Assembly: GCA_012510755.1 (NCBI GenBank) | Contig: JAAZHL010000026.1 | Span: forward strand, 1-35,137 | Length of the DNA: 35,137 bases | Origin: Leucobacter sp. | GTDB lineage: Bacteria > Actinomycetota > Actinomycetes > Actinomycetales > Microbacteriaceae | Direction of reading: 5' to 3' | Position numbers and translations under genes: made by a program | Shown here: positions 22,406 to 31,300 of the stretch, piece after piece | How the letters are laid out: each line of letters opens with the position of its first letter | How positions within the stretch are numbered: position 1 is the stretch's first letter | The notes under the pieces: model-generated | The model's database searches: none | What the model saw: only the letters and a program-made list of their open reading frames with translations | What the model was told of the DNA's origin: nothing

Positions 22406-24459
22406 TGGGGGTGCTCCTGACCGGTTGCTGACAGCGTGATGTAGTGATCGTGTTTGGCGGTGATGCCGTCGCCTGCGGTGCGGCCACGCACTCTGCGCCA
22501 CGCCCAGGGCAGCGCGTGGGCGCGCAGCCACGAGACCTGCTTCGAATTCTCGTCACCAAAATCTGGGGCGTGCAGCGTGCGCTCGAGATCACCAAGAATC
22601 AGTGCGTCGGGCACGCCGAGCACTTCGGCAGCCCGGTAGGCGAGCGCACGGTGGCCAGCCGAAGCCAGGTGCACGCGATCCTCGCTCCAATTCTCGAGAT
22701 CGCCGATCTCTGGCGCTGTTTCAATATCGAGCAGCAGACAGCCGTGCGTGCGTGCAATGCGGCGCACCTGCATGTTGTATTCGGCGAATCGTTTCGCAAG
22801 CAGTTTCGCAACCGCGCGTCGGGGCAAGAATGGTGTGCCGAGCATGACCGCAACGTCGGCGCCGCGCAGGCGTGCAACTTGCCGCTCGAGCTCATTCGCC
22901 ACGGCGCCGATGTTGACGCGAGAAAGCACCAGATCGTTTGATCCGGCCAACACCGACACGAAATCTGGCGCTAGCTGCAGCGCGCGGGTGACCTGCTCGT
23001 CGAGGTGTGCCACGCGGCGACTGCGCACGGCGAGATTGGCAAATTTGATGCCGCGCTCGTCTCCTGTTTCAGCCAGCAGCATGCCGAGCCGTGCCGCCCA
23101 ACCCAAATGTTCGCCCGCGGGCATGCGCGAGGTGTCGCCGATACCTTCGGTGATGGAGTCGCCGAGAGCCACGTAGTTCCGCCATTGTGGAGCTGGGGGT
23201 GCGCTCACCGGCAGCGGTTCGCTGCGTGGGCGCACTCTCGGTCGAGTGAGCAACGCGTCGTCGATCTGACGCAACTCAATCGCCTCGAGGTAGTGCGCCT
23301 CGAGTTGTTCGCTCAGCGCAGCCCAGGTGCGGTGCCGCACGGCAGCGCGTGCGGATTCTGCAAATGCCTGCCGCTTGGCCGCCTCGCCGACGAGGTCGAG
23401 CACCCGATCCCGCATCTCTTCGAGGTTGCCTGGCTCATACAGCCACCCCGTGATGCTGTTCTCGACCAGGTCGAGGGGCCCGCCGCTGCCGGTGGCCACC
23501 ACGGGAAGCCCGCTTGCGTGCGCCTCTTGCACACCCTGGCAGAACGTCTCGCTCTCGCCCGGGTGCACAAACACGTCGAGGCTGGCGAGTGCCGTTGCGA
23601 GGTCGTCGCCGCCAAGAAACCCTGTGAAGTGTGCGTTCGGCAGCAACTTCTCGAGCGACTCGCGGCTCGGCCCGTCGCCAATGATGACGAGCCGTATGCC
23701 GGGCAGGTCATGCAACACTTCCAGGTCTTCAACCTGCTTCTCGGGTGAGAGTCGGCCTGCGTAGCCGACCAGCACGGGGTCTGGGGTGTGGCCGTCGAAC
23801 CGGTTAGGTGTGCGGTCGCTGCCGCGGGCCGCCGCATTGTTGGTTGCGCAGTTAGCTACCTTCTCGGCTGCCGCGAACGCTTCGCGTACCCGGCCTTCTC
23901 GACGCTCGGGTGCAAAGCGATCGGCGTCAACGCCACGACCCCAGCGGCGCAGGCGGTCGACCCCGAGTTCGGTGAGAAAGGCGGTTGCCGAGGTTGAAGG
24001 GGCGAGAGTCAGCGTGGCGCGGCGGTGTAGCCGGGCAATGTGTGAGGCGGCGAGCGAAGTGGCCCCGGCCACCCCGTAGCGGGCCGCGTAGGCGGCAACG
24101 TCGGTCTGGTAGACCGCCACGGTTGGGATGCCGAGCGCGTCGGCGGCGCGCACTCCGGCCCAACCGAGCACAAACGGTGACGCCAGGTGCACGACGTCGG
24201 GCGAAAACTTACGCAGTGTTTTCGCAAGCTTCGTCGCAGTCGTCGACACGATGCGAACGGCGGGGTAGCCGGGCATCGGCATCGAAGGCAACAGCTTGGT
24301 CTGTGCGCCGTGCAGGTCGGCGTCGATTGGCCCCGCGTTCGGGGCGATGATGAGCACCTCATGACCACGGACAGTGAGGTGTTTCACCGACTGCAGAATT
24401 GAGCCGGTGACGCCGTTCATGTGCGGCAGAAAGGACTCTGCGAGTATCGCAATCTTCAC
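22402..24459 (-). CDS. GT4 glycosyltransferase fused to an SGNH/GDSL hydrolase
   Basis: 685 residues. Residues 1-395 are a GT-B glycosyltransferase of family 4: N-terminal FLPHMNGVTGSILQS (acceptor-side loop), LVGYAGRLSPEKQVEDL and FVHPGESETFCQGVQEAHASGLPVVA with the E-x7-E pair Glu304/Glu312. Residues 200-228 form a low-complexity insert between the lobes. Residues about 428-640 are an SGNH hydrolase: block I YVALGDSITEG with Ser435, block III AGSNDL with Asn508, block V DRVHLASAGH with Asp594 and His597. The linker is Pro/Arg-rich. SGNH enzymes cut or transfer acyl groups, so the protein may add a sugar and (de)acylate the same glycolipid or glycan; this is inference. GTG start with CACTAT 6 bases upstream. 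Coupled to the dehydrogenase by GTGA. Confidence 0.93.
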   Translation of the reverse strand: MKIAILAESFLPHMNGVTGSILQSVKHLTVRGHEVLIIAPNAGPIDADLHGAQTKLLPSMPMPGYPAVRIVSTTATKLAKTLRKFSPDVVHLASPFVLGWAGVRAADALGIPTVAVYQTDVAAYAARYGVAGATSLAASHIARLHRRATLTLAPSTSATAFLTELGVDRLRRWGRGVDADRFAPERREGRVREAFAAAEKVANCATNNAAARGSDRTPNRFDGHTPDPVLVGYAGRLSPEKQVEDLEVLHDLPGIRLVIIGDGPSRESLEKLLPNAHFTGFLGGDDLATALASLDVFVHPGESETFCQGVQEAHASGLPVVATGSGGPLDLVENSITGWLYEPGNLEEMRDRVLDLVGEAAKRQAFAESARAAVRHRTWAALSEQLEAHYLEAIELRQIDDALLTRPRVRPRSEPLPVSAPPAPQWRNYVALGDSITEGIGDTSRMPAGEHLGWAARLGMLLAETGDERGIKFANLAVRSRRVAHLDEQVTRALQLAPDFVSVLAGSNDLVLSRVNIGAVANELERQVARLRGADVAVMLGTPFLPRRAVAKLLAKRFAEYNMQVRRIARTHGCLLLDIETAPEIGDLENWSEDRVHLASAGHRALAYRAAEVLGVPDALILGDLERTLHAPDFGDENSKQVSWLRAHALPWAWRRVRGRTAGDGITAKHDHYITLSATGQEHPQ

Positions 24460-24643
24460 GATTCCATAGTGACCCGTGAAGATGTCGTCACTGGTTAAAA
24501 CCGGCGCTTCTCACGCAGAGTTCGCTCAGAATGCGCCGAGTGGTAACTTGCCGGTCGTTGAATGACTTGAGGGTGAAAATCTGTTAACCGAAAGTCGTCG
24601 TCTCGAATGGGCGCCCGCGGTGGCAGACGGTAGGCTGGGAAGG
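24460..24643. promoter_or_regulatory. divergent promoter region between the glycosyltransferase gene and purM
   Basis: 184 bases without a gene. On the minus strand CACTAT (24466-24471) lies 6 bases before the GTG of the glycosyltransferase gene. On the plus strand GGTAGGCT (box 24631-24636) lies 7 bases before purM. GGTTAAAACC (24494-24503) and GTTAAC (24582-24587) are AT-rich palindromes in an otherwise GC-rich stretch and might be operator sites. Confidence 0.45.
24631..24636 (+). promoter_or_regulatory. -10 box TAGGCT of purM (leaderless candidate)
   Basis: ACGGTAGGCT, 7 bases, then GTG 24644. Same box as purL and purD. The GGGAAGG in between touches the start codon and cannot act as a normally spaced ribosome binding site. 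Confidence 0.6.
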
Positions 24644-25756
24644 GTGAGCGAACAGCAGAACAACGCATATGCCAAAGCCGGGGTCGACACTGCCGCCGGC
24701 GATCTCGCCGTCGAGCTGATGAAGTCAGCGGTGAGCCGCACCCACGGGCCCGAAGTCATCGGTGGCGTTGGCGGGTTTGCAGGTTTGTTCGACGCGAGTG
24801 CACTCACGGGCTACAAGCGCCCGCTGCTGGCAAGCTCGACCGATGGGGTCGGCACAAAGGTCGCCATCGCGCAGGCCATCGACACGCATGACACCATCGG
24901 CCAAGACCTGGTGGCGATGGTGGTCGACGACATTGTTGTGGTTGGCGCGAAACCGCTGTTTATGACCGATTACATTGCCTGCGGCAAAGTCGTACCCGAC
25001 CGCATCGCAGCGATCGTGCGCGGCATCGCCGAGGCTTGCGAAGCCACCGGTACCGCGCTCGTGGGCGGCGAAACCGCAGAGCACCCTGGCCTGCTCGGCC
25101 CCGATGACTACGATGTTGCTGGCGCCGCCGTGGGCGTCGTAGAGGCCGACGATGTGCTGGGTCCCGAACGTGTGCAGCACGGCGATGTGGTGCTCGCGAT
25201 GGCCGCCTCGGGTCTGCATTCAAATGGCTATTCGCTGGTGCGGCACATTCTTGCGGAGCGTGGCATCAATTATCACGACCACGCCGCCGACCTCGGCACC
25301 AGCTATGGCGAGGCATTGCTCGTGCCAACCGCGCTCTACACTGGCCCGCTGCTGCGCGTGCTTGAAGACCCCGAGCTTGCTGGGGCGATCCACTCGCTCA
25401 GCCACGTCACCGGAGGTGGCATTGCGGCGAACCTTGCGCGCGTGCTGCCGGTCGGTGCGTGGGTCGAAGTGCATCGTTCGACCTGGTCGCCATTGCCCGT
25501 GTTCCGCCATCTCGCTGACCTCGGTGGCCACACGCTCGAGAGCCTTGAAGGTGCCTGGAACTTGGGCATCGGCATGTTCGCCGTGGTCGATGCGGCCAAG
25601 GCCGACGCCGTCACCGCTGCGCTCACCGCACAGGGCATCACCACCTGGCGTGCTGGTGAGATCAGCACATCAGCGCGTGACCTGACCGGGTTCGAGCAGG
25701 GAGCAAAGGGCGTCGACGGCGGCGCAGTGCAGCTCGTTGGTGCGTTCGCCAGCTAG
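24644..25756 (+). CDS. purM: phosphoribosylformylglycinamidine cyclo-ligase (AIR synthetase)
   Basis: 370 residues from GTG 24644 (MSEQQNNAYAKAGVDTAAGD). A frame start at GTG 24620 exists but lies before the TAGGCT box. Closes FGAM to AIR with ATP. Visible: YAKAGVDTAAGDLAVELMKSAV, STDGVGTKVAIAQ, VAMVVDDIVVVGAKPLFMTDYIA, GTALVGGETAEHPGLLGPDDYDVAGAAVG and HVTGGGIAANLARVLP. Length is normal for the family. In related genomes purF, purM and the DUF3073 gene lie together; here purM is separated from purF by 4.3 kb and points the other way. Confidence 0.97.
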   Translation: MSEQQNNAYAKAGVDTAAGDLAVELMKSAVSRTHGPEVIGGVGGFAGLFDASALTGYKRPLLASSTDGVGTKVAIAQAIDTHDTIGQDLVAMVVDDIVVVGAKPLFMTDYIACGKVVPDRIAAIVRGIAEACEATGTALVGGETAEHPGLLGPDDYDVAGAAVGVVEADDVLGPERVQHGDVVLAMAASGLHSNGYSLVRHILAERGINYHDHAADLGTSYGEALLVPTALYTGPLLRVLEDPELAGAIHSLSHVTGGGIAANLARVLPVGAWVEVHRSTWSPLPVFRHLADLGGHTLESLEGAWNLGIGMFAVVDAAKADAVTAALTAQGITTWRAGEISTSARDLTGFEQGAKGVDGGAVQLVGAFAS

Positions 25757-25767
25757 TTCGTGCGCGG

Positions 25768-25826
25768 GGTCGCCATTCTGCGAGAACGTAGAGAGTCGCT
25801 GAACCTCATGCAGAATGAGGCGATCC
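25768..25826. terminator. hairpin(s) after purM, before DUF3073
   Basis: Long imperfect stem: arm 25768-25781 (GGTCGCCATTCTGC) pairs with 25810-25826 with small bulges. A second, mutually exclusive hairpin CCTCAT (25804-25809), loop GCAGA, ATGAGG (25815-25820) uses the same right-arm bases. It lies just past the purM stop between convergent genes. The rest of 25757-25924 holds only two copies of CCGGGTGCGCA (25851-25861 and 25872-25882). Confidence 0.5.
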
Positions 25827-25924
25827 TCCGGCTTCGCGCAAAATAACGAACCGGGTGCGCAAGGGCAACAAGCCGGGTGCGCAGGATGACGGATTATGCA
25901 CGCATCAGGGCGTGACGAACGCGA

Positions 25925-26113
25925 CTACTCTTCTTCGTCGGAGTAATCGTCTTCATCGTCGTTGTACTTCTCTGCATACTCCGCCCAGGGGTCTGCAGAA
26001 GAATTACTCGACGCGAGCTCGCGCTCAAGTTGGGACAGGTCGGTATTGGGGCTGAAGTATTTCAGTTCCCGAGCTACCTTAGTGTGCTTTGCTTTTTGAC
26101 GGCCGCGCCCCAC
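25925..26113 (-). CDS. DUF3073 family protein
   Basis: 62 residues, GTG start 26113 with AAGGGGG 6 bases upstream. N-terminal GRGRQKAKHTKVARELKYFSPNTDLSQLERELA is the conserved basic core of DUF3073, a small actinobacterial family of unknown function usually found next to purM; the C terminus is very acidic (DDEDDYSDEEE). The charge split suggests an RNA- or protein-binding role, but nothing firmer can be said. Its leader contains a strong hairpin. Confidence 0.9.
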   Translation of the reverse strand: MGRGRQKAKHTKVARELKYFSPNTDLSQLERELASSNSSADPWAEYAEKYNDDEDDYSDEEE

Positions 26114-26136
26114 GCGTGACCCCCTTACACATTCGG

Positions 26137-26163
26137 GCCTCGCGAATGGTCATTTCGCGAGGC
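26137..26163 (-). promoter_or_regulatory. hairpin in the DUF3073 leader
   Basis: Perfect 10-base arms GCCTCGCGAA (26137-26146) and TTCGCGAGGC (26154-26163) with a 7-base loop, 24 bases upstream of the DUF3073 start codon. A possible -10 box TAGACT (minus strand, 26206-26201) would place it in the 5' untranslated region. Possibly an mRNA stabiliser or leader control element. Confidence 0.45.
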
Positions 26164-26238
26164 ACTTGCTCAAAGTAAACGTAAATTGACGTATGGGCTA
26201 AGTCTACCATTCTTTTAATCGCATTCTCGAGCTGCGGC

Positions 26239-26244
26239 TACGAT
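26239..26244 (+). promoter_or_regulatory. -10 box TACGAT (leaderless candidate)
   Basis: TACGAT, 7 bases, then ATG 26252. No ribosome binding site is present. Fits the TANNNT leaderless pattern. Confidence 0.5.
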
Positions 26245-26251
26245 AAGACCT

Positions 26252-26899
26252 ATGAATGAATCGCCAGCGAAGGGCACAATGCTGCGTCGCGTGCTGTTTG
26301 CGGTTCTCGCACTCGCTGTATTGGCGCTCGTGGGCGCTGTGGTGATGCTCGTGCCCATTCTCACTCACGAAAGTGCAGGCGATTCTGGGCAGCAGGTGCC
26401 AGAGGGTTTCGCCACGCAGGCCACGGCAACTGGCGCTGACGGGCGCACTCGAACGCTGAGCCTGACCGCCACCGATGGCACCGAGATTGACCCTTCGCAG
26501 CTGCAACCGGGAGACGAGTTGCTCGTGCACGGCACGGGCTTCGACTCGGACATCGGCATCTATGTGTCGATCTGTGCGGTGCCAGAGATTGCCCACGAGA
26601 AGCCGACGCCGTGCCTTGGGGGGCTGCCCGAAGGTGCGATGGACGGTGAGGCCGCAGGTAGAGACACTTTCGAATCAAGCATCTGGATTACGAACGACTG
26701 GGCGTGGAGCGCCTTCGCCACCAAACGCTTCGATGATGCCGCGACCGGCTCCTTTGAGGCCCGATTGCTGGTTCCCGCAGCCACGCAAGAGGGGCTTGAC
26801 TGCACGGTCACCCGCTGTGCAGTGACCACGCGTGCAGACCACACGGCCTCGAGCGACCGTGTACAAGATATGCAGTTGCCTGTCGGGTTTAGCCAGTGA
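26252..26899 (+). CDS. membrane-anchored or secreted beta-sandwich protein (neocarzinostatin-like fold)
   Basis: 215 residues. N-terminal signal anchor (LRRVLFAVLALAVLALVGAVVMLVPIL, about 11-37), then a Ser/Gly-rich linker. The body has the pattern LQPGDELLVHGTGFDSDIGIYVSICAVP, then WAWSAF, FEARLLVPAATQEGLDCTVTRCAVTTRADHTASSDRVQDMQLPVGF. The last part resembles the final strands of neocarzinostatin-like and related actinobacterial surface domains, often found in proteins linked to haem uptake. Four Cys (SICAVP, TPCLGG, DCTVTRC) probably form two disulfides outside the cell. Ligand unknown. It ends 11 bases inside the convergent DUF445 gene. Confidence 0.7.
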   Translation: MNESPAKGTMLRRVLFAVLALAVLALVGAVVMLVPILTHESAGDSGQQVPEGFATQATATGADGRTRTLSLTATDGTEIDPSQLQPGDELLVHGTGFDSDIGIYVSICAVPEIAHEKPTPCLGGLPEGAMDGEAAGRDTFESSIWITNDWAWSAFATKRFDDAATGSFEARLLVPAATQEGLDCTVTRCAVTTRADHTASSDRVQDMQLPVGFSQ

Positions 26900-28184
26900 C
26901 GAGCGGCGAAATGATCAGGGTCGCAGCGGTATAGATTGCAAGGCCGGCAAGCGAGCCCACCAGCGTTCCGTTGATGCGAATGAACTGCAGGTCTTTGCCG
27001 ATCTGCAGCTCGATCTTCTCGGCCGCCTCGCGCGCGTCCCAGCGCTGCACCGTGTCGGCGACCACCTTCGCGAGGTCGTGGCGGTAGTTGCGCACGAGAT
27101 GCTCAACGACTTGCATGACCCAGACATCGATCTTGAACTGCAGAGTGCTGTCGGCCGTGAGGCGGTGACCGAAGTCTTGCAGGGCGAGCACCAGACGCGT
27201 GCGCAGTTCACTGTCTGGCTGCTCAAGCAGGTCGACGAGCGCGGCTCTCGCGGTCACCCAGGTGCTTGCCGCGAGCGAGCGAATGCGGGGGCTATCAAAC
27301 ACCTCGTGTTTGAACGCTTCGAGTTGCGCCTGCAATTGTGGCTTCTCGCCCAGGTCGCGGGACAGATCGGCGAGAAAGCTCGCAATTGCGATGCGCAGTG
27401 GGTGCGAGCGATCCTCGCGCACCGAATGCGCAAACCGCACTGTCTCTGCGTGCAAACGATCATCAACGAACCGTTGCGCGATGCCGGGCAGCCACGACGG
27501 CAGCCGTGATGAGAGCATACGATCGAACGATTCAGGGTGCTGCTCGAGCCATTCTGCGAGCCGATCGGCGGCCACGTCAATCAATGCCTCGTGGTGGTTG
27601 CCGGTGACAAACGAATCGAGCGCCCGGCCCATCAGCGGGCCCCACTCAGGCTCGATCACGTGCTTTCTGGCGAGCGCCTCGATGAGTTCTTGCACGTCGT
27701 TGTCGTCGAGCACCATGAGCGCGCCGAGCCCAGCGTTGGCAATCATTTCGCCCAGCCGTTCGGCATGGTCGTCCTCTTGCAGCCAAGTGCCGGCCATGCG
27801 CGCGCCGCTGATTTCGCTCAGCTTGTGATGCACCACGTCGTCTGCAAGAAAGTTCTCTTCGATAAAGCTGCCGAGACCCTCGCCGATCTCATCTTTCTTG
27901 TTTGAGATGAGGTTGGTGTGGGGGATCTTGATGCCGAGCGGGTGCCGAAACAGGGCGGTCACCGCGAACCAGTCAGCAAGCGCGCCCACCATGCCGCCCT
28001 CGCTTGCCGCCCGCACATAGCCGAGCCACGGGTATTGACCCTGCAGAGCGAAACTCACCACAAACACCACGGCCATTCCCAGCAACAGGCTGAGCGCGAC
28101 GCCCTGCATCTTGCGCAACTGTGCGAGGCGCTCGAAATCGGCCGGCGTGACGGCTCCGAGGGTGCGGGTGCTACTTCTTGACAC
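26889..28184 (-). CDS. DUF445 family membrane protein
   Basis: 431 residues from GTG 28184. An N-terminal helix (VALSLLLGMAVVFVVSFALQG) and GGMVGALADWFAVTALFRHPLGIKIPHTNLISNKKDEIGEGLGSFIEENFL are the DUF445 (YheB/YjiN-like) signature; a long helical cytoplasmic domain follows and the chain ends in a second membrane helix (VGSLAGLAIYTAATLIISPLVTG). Function unknown. An in-frame upstream start would extend to 28598 but that stretch is antisense to the RND gene, and CATAAT lies 6 bases ahead of GTG 28184, so this start is preferred. Overlaps the convergent gene by 11 bases. Confidence 0.9.
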   Translation of the reverse strand: MSRSSTRTLGAVTPADFERLAQLRKMQGVALSLLLGMAVVFVVSFALQGQYPWLGYVRAASEGGMVGALADWFAVTALFRHPLGIKIPHTNLISNKKDEIGEGLGSFIEENFLADDVVHHKLSEISGARMAGTWLQEDDHAERLGEMIANAGLGALMVLDDNDVQELIEALARKHVIEPEWGPLMGRALDSFVTGNHHEALIDVAADRLAEWLEQHPESFDRMLSSRLPSWLPGIAQRFVDDRLHAETVRFAHSVREDRSHPLRIAIASFLADLSRDLGEKPQLQAQLEAFKHEVFDSPRIRSLAASTWVTARAALVDLLEQPDSELRTRLVLALQDFGHRLTADSTLQFKIDVWVMQVVEHLVRNYRHDLAKVVADTVQRWDAREAAEKIELQIGKDLQFIRINGTLVGSLAGLAIYTAATLIISPLVTG

Positions 28185-28190
28185 CTCTTG

Positions 28191-28196
28191 ATTATG
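28191..28196 (-). promoter_or_regulatory. -10 box CATAAT of the DUF445 gene
   Basis: Minus strand CATAAT, 6 bases (CAAGAG), then GTG 28184; close to the TATAAT consensus and leaderless spacing. The rest of 28185-28358 is the divergent promoter region shared with the RND gene; AACAAT lies 6 bases before the RND ATG. Confidence 0.5.
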
Positions 28197-28358
28197 CCGG
28201 TTCGTAGATGCGCCTGCTGCACATAGCCGAGGATCGCTGGCGCGAGCACCCCAGCAATGCCGTGGTAGGTACCGCAGGTTTGCGAAAAAACTTGCCGCGC
28301 GGCGGGTCGCGCCCCTGGCACTCGCTTTTCTGGCAGGCGGGCATGAAACAATTCGACT

Positions 28359-31300
28359 ATGCATCTGCTTGCCAGGCTCAGCCTGAAAAACCGCGCCCTG
28401 ATTGCGCTTGTGACCATCGTCGCCTCGGTATTCGGTTTTATCGGGGTCGGCTCGCTGAAACAAGAACTGATGCCGTCGGTGCAGTTTCCGGCCATCATCG
28501 TGGTGACGAGCTACCCGGGAGCGTCTCCCGAAGTCGTCAACAATGACGTGTCCGTGCCGATTGAGACGGCGCTTCGCGGCGTCGCGGGTCTCGAGCAAAC
28601 GACCGCGACGTCGTCGACGGGTGCGTCGATGGTGTTGGCCGAGTTTACGTATGGCATAGACCTGCCCTCAACCGAGCAGAAGGTCGAGCGTGCCATCTCT
28701 CGCATCTCGGCCCTGTTGCCCGATGCGGCCGACCCCCAGGTGATGTCTGGGTCGCTTGATGATTTTCCGATCGTGCAGATCTCGGTGCTCTCGCCTGACG
28801 GTGTCGACCCCGAGCAGACGGCGAACCTTGTTGAACGCATTGCGATACCTGAAATCAGTGATCTCGATGGGGTGCGCGAGGCGCAGCTGGTTGGGGCGCG
28901 CGGCAACCGTGTGACCATCACGCCGAATGCCGATGTGCTGAGCGACGAATATGTGACGCAGCAGTCGATCGTCGACGCACTGCAGCAGAGCGGCGTCTTG
29001 ATGGCCGCTGGCAGCATCACCGAAGATGGTCAGACCCTCGCAGTGCAGGCCGGTTCGTCGCTCGAGTCGGTTGAAGAGATTCAGGCGCTGCCGCTGGTGC
29101 GCGACCCGAACTTGTTGCGTGTGCGAGCCGAGGTCGCTGCTGCCGAAGCTGCTGCTGAGGCGGCCGCCCAGCAAGAGGCCGCGGCCGCGTTCGGCGGGGC
29201 AGGCGGGTTCGGTGCCGCCGCCCAACAGGCACCTGAGGTGACCGTCGAGCTTGCAGAGTTGCCGGTCATCACCATCGGCGAAGTCGCTGATGTGGTGCTC
29301 GAGCAGAACCCTGAACAGGGCATTTCTCGGGTGAACGGGCAACCCGCGCTCACCATCGCCGTCACGAAACTCTCGTCAGCAAACACGGTCGAGGTCTCGC
29401 ACGTCGTGCGTGACGCGCTCGCAGAGATCGAAGACTCGCTCGATGGTGCCACGCTCGAGGTCGTGTTCGACCAGGCTCCCTACGTTGAGCGCTCAATCGA
29501 GACGCTGACGGTCGAGGGGTTGCTCGGCCTGCTGTTCGCGGTGATTGTGATCTTGGTGTTCTTGCTCTCGGTGCGGGCGACGCTCGTGACCGCAATCTCG
29601 ATACCGGTGTCGGTGCTGTTCACCTTTGTGGGGCTCAATTTTGCGGGCTACTCACTGAACATGCTGACCCTTGGCGCCCTGACCATTTCGATCGGCCGCG
29701 TGGTCGATGACTCGATCGTGGTGATTGAAAACATCAAGCGTCACCTCGGCGAGGCCGGGCCCGACGCCAATGCCGCCACAACGATTGTTGAAGCCGTGCG
29801 TGAAGTAGGTGGCGCAATCACCGCCTCGACGATCACCTCGGTCGCGGTGTTCTTGCCGATGGCGTTCGTGTCGGGCATGGTGGGGGAGCTCTTCAGGCCG
29901 TTCGCGTTCACCGCGACCATCGCGCTGCTCGCATCGCTGCTGGTTGCCCTGACGATCGTGCCGGTGCTCGCCTACTGGTTCTTGCGGGGCAGCACCAGCT
30001 CCGCTCGCGCGCAGGCGCGCCAGCGGAGGGCAGTCGAGCGTCGGGCACTGGCCGCGGAGCGTAAGGCGCTGGCTGCTGAGCGTAAGGCGCTGGCTGCTGA
30101 GCGTAAGGCACTGGCTGCTGAGGGTAAGGCGCTGGCTGCTGAGGGTCCGGTAGAGGCAGCCAACACAACGGCCGAAGAGGCGCCATCAGCGACAGAACCT
30201 GTTTCACACGACGCCGACCGCGCAACCGCGCTGCAGCGCGGGTACTTGCCCATCGTGAAGTGGACACTCACCCACCCCGCAATTACCCTCCTCATCGCGG
30301 TGCTCGTCTTCGGCGGCACCATCGCCGCAACCCCACTCATGAAGACCAACTTCATGGGTTCAGACGAGCAGAACTCGGTTGGCTTGACCCAGTCGCTTGA
30401 CCCGGGAACCAGCCTTGACGAGCAACTCGCACAGGTTGAGCGAGTCGAAGACGCGCTTGAAGCGGTCGCGGCGGTCGAGGTGGTGCAGGTCACCATCGGC
30501 AGTTCAGGTGGCGGCATGACCGCCATCTTTGGGGGTGGCGGCGACGGCGTAGTCACCTACTCACTCACGACTGACGAGAACGCGGTGCAGAGCGAGGTGC
30601 AAGACGAGATTCGCGCGGTGGTTGAATCGCTCGACGACGCGGGAGAGTTCTCGCTCGCCCAATCAGACGGTGGCGTCACCATGTCGAGCTCGATCGAGGT
30701 CGCGGTGTCTGCCCCTGATCAAGAAACGCTCGCCGAGGCAAGCGATGCAGTAGTCGCCGCGCTTCGTGAGCAGAGCGGCCTCAAACAGATTGAAAGCGAC
30801 CTCGCTACGTCGCGCCCCTATCTCGCGATCGTGGTCAACCGTGCCGCAGCCTCAGAAGCGGGCCTCACCGAGGCGTCGGTGGCCGCAATGGTGTCGCAGC
30901 GCATGCAGCCCAGGCAGATCGGTCAGATCGTGCTCGAGAACACCAGCGTGAGCATTTATCTCTCGCAGGGGGTGGCCCCGGCAGACCAGGCCGCTGTTGC
31001 TGCGATGCCGATTCAGACCATTGACGGTGAGGTGCGGCTCGACTCTCTCGCGACAGTCGAGATCGCCGACGGCCCAGTCACGATACGCACACAAGACACG
31101 CAGCGCATCGCCACGGTGTCTGCACTGCCCGAAGGCGATGACCTCGGGGTGGCTGGCATCGCGGTCAACGCTGCGCTCGAATCGGCTGAGCTGCCACCCG
31201 GGGCGACCGCCAACATCGGTGGGGTGATCTCGCAGCAAAGCGAGGCATTCGAACAACTTGGGCTCGCGCTACTAGTGGCGATTCTCATTGTCTATGTCGT

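Noticed and set aside
28185..28598. N-terminal extension of the DUF445 frame to 28598
   Set aside because: It would run antisense into the start of the RND gene; the family begins near GTG 28184, which has a -10-like box at leaderless spacing.
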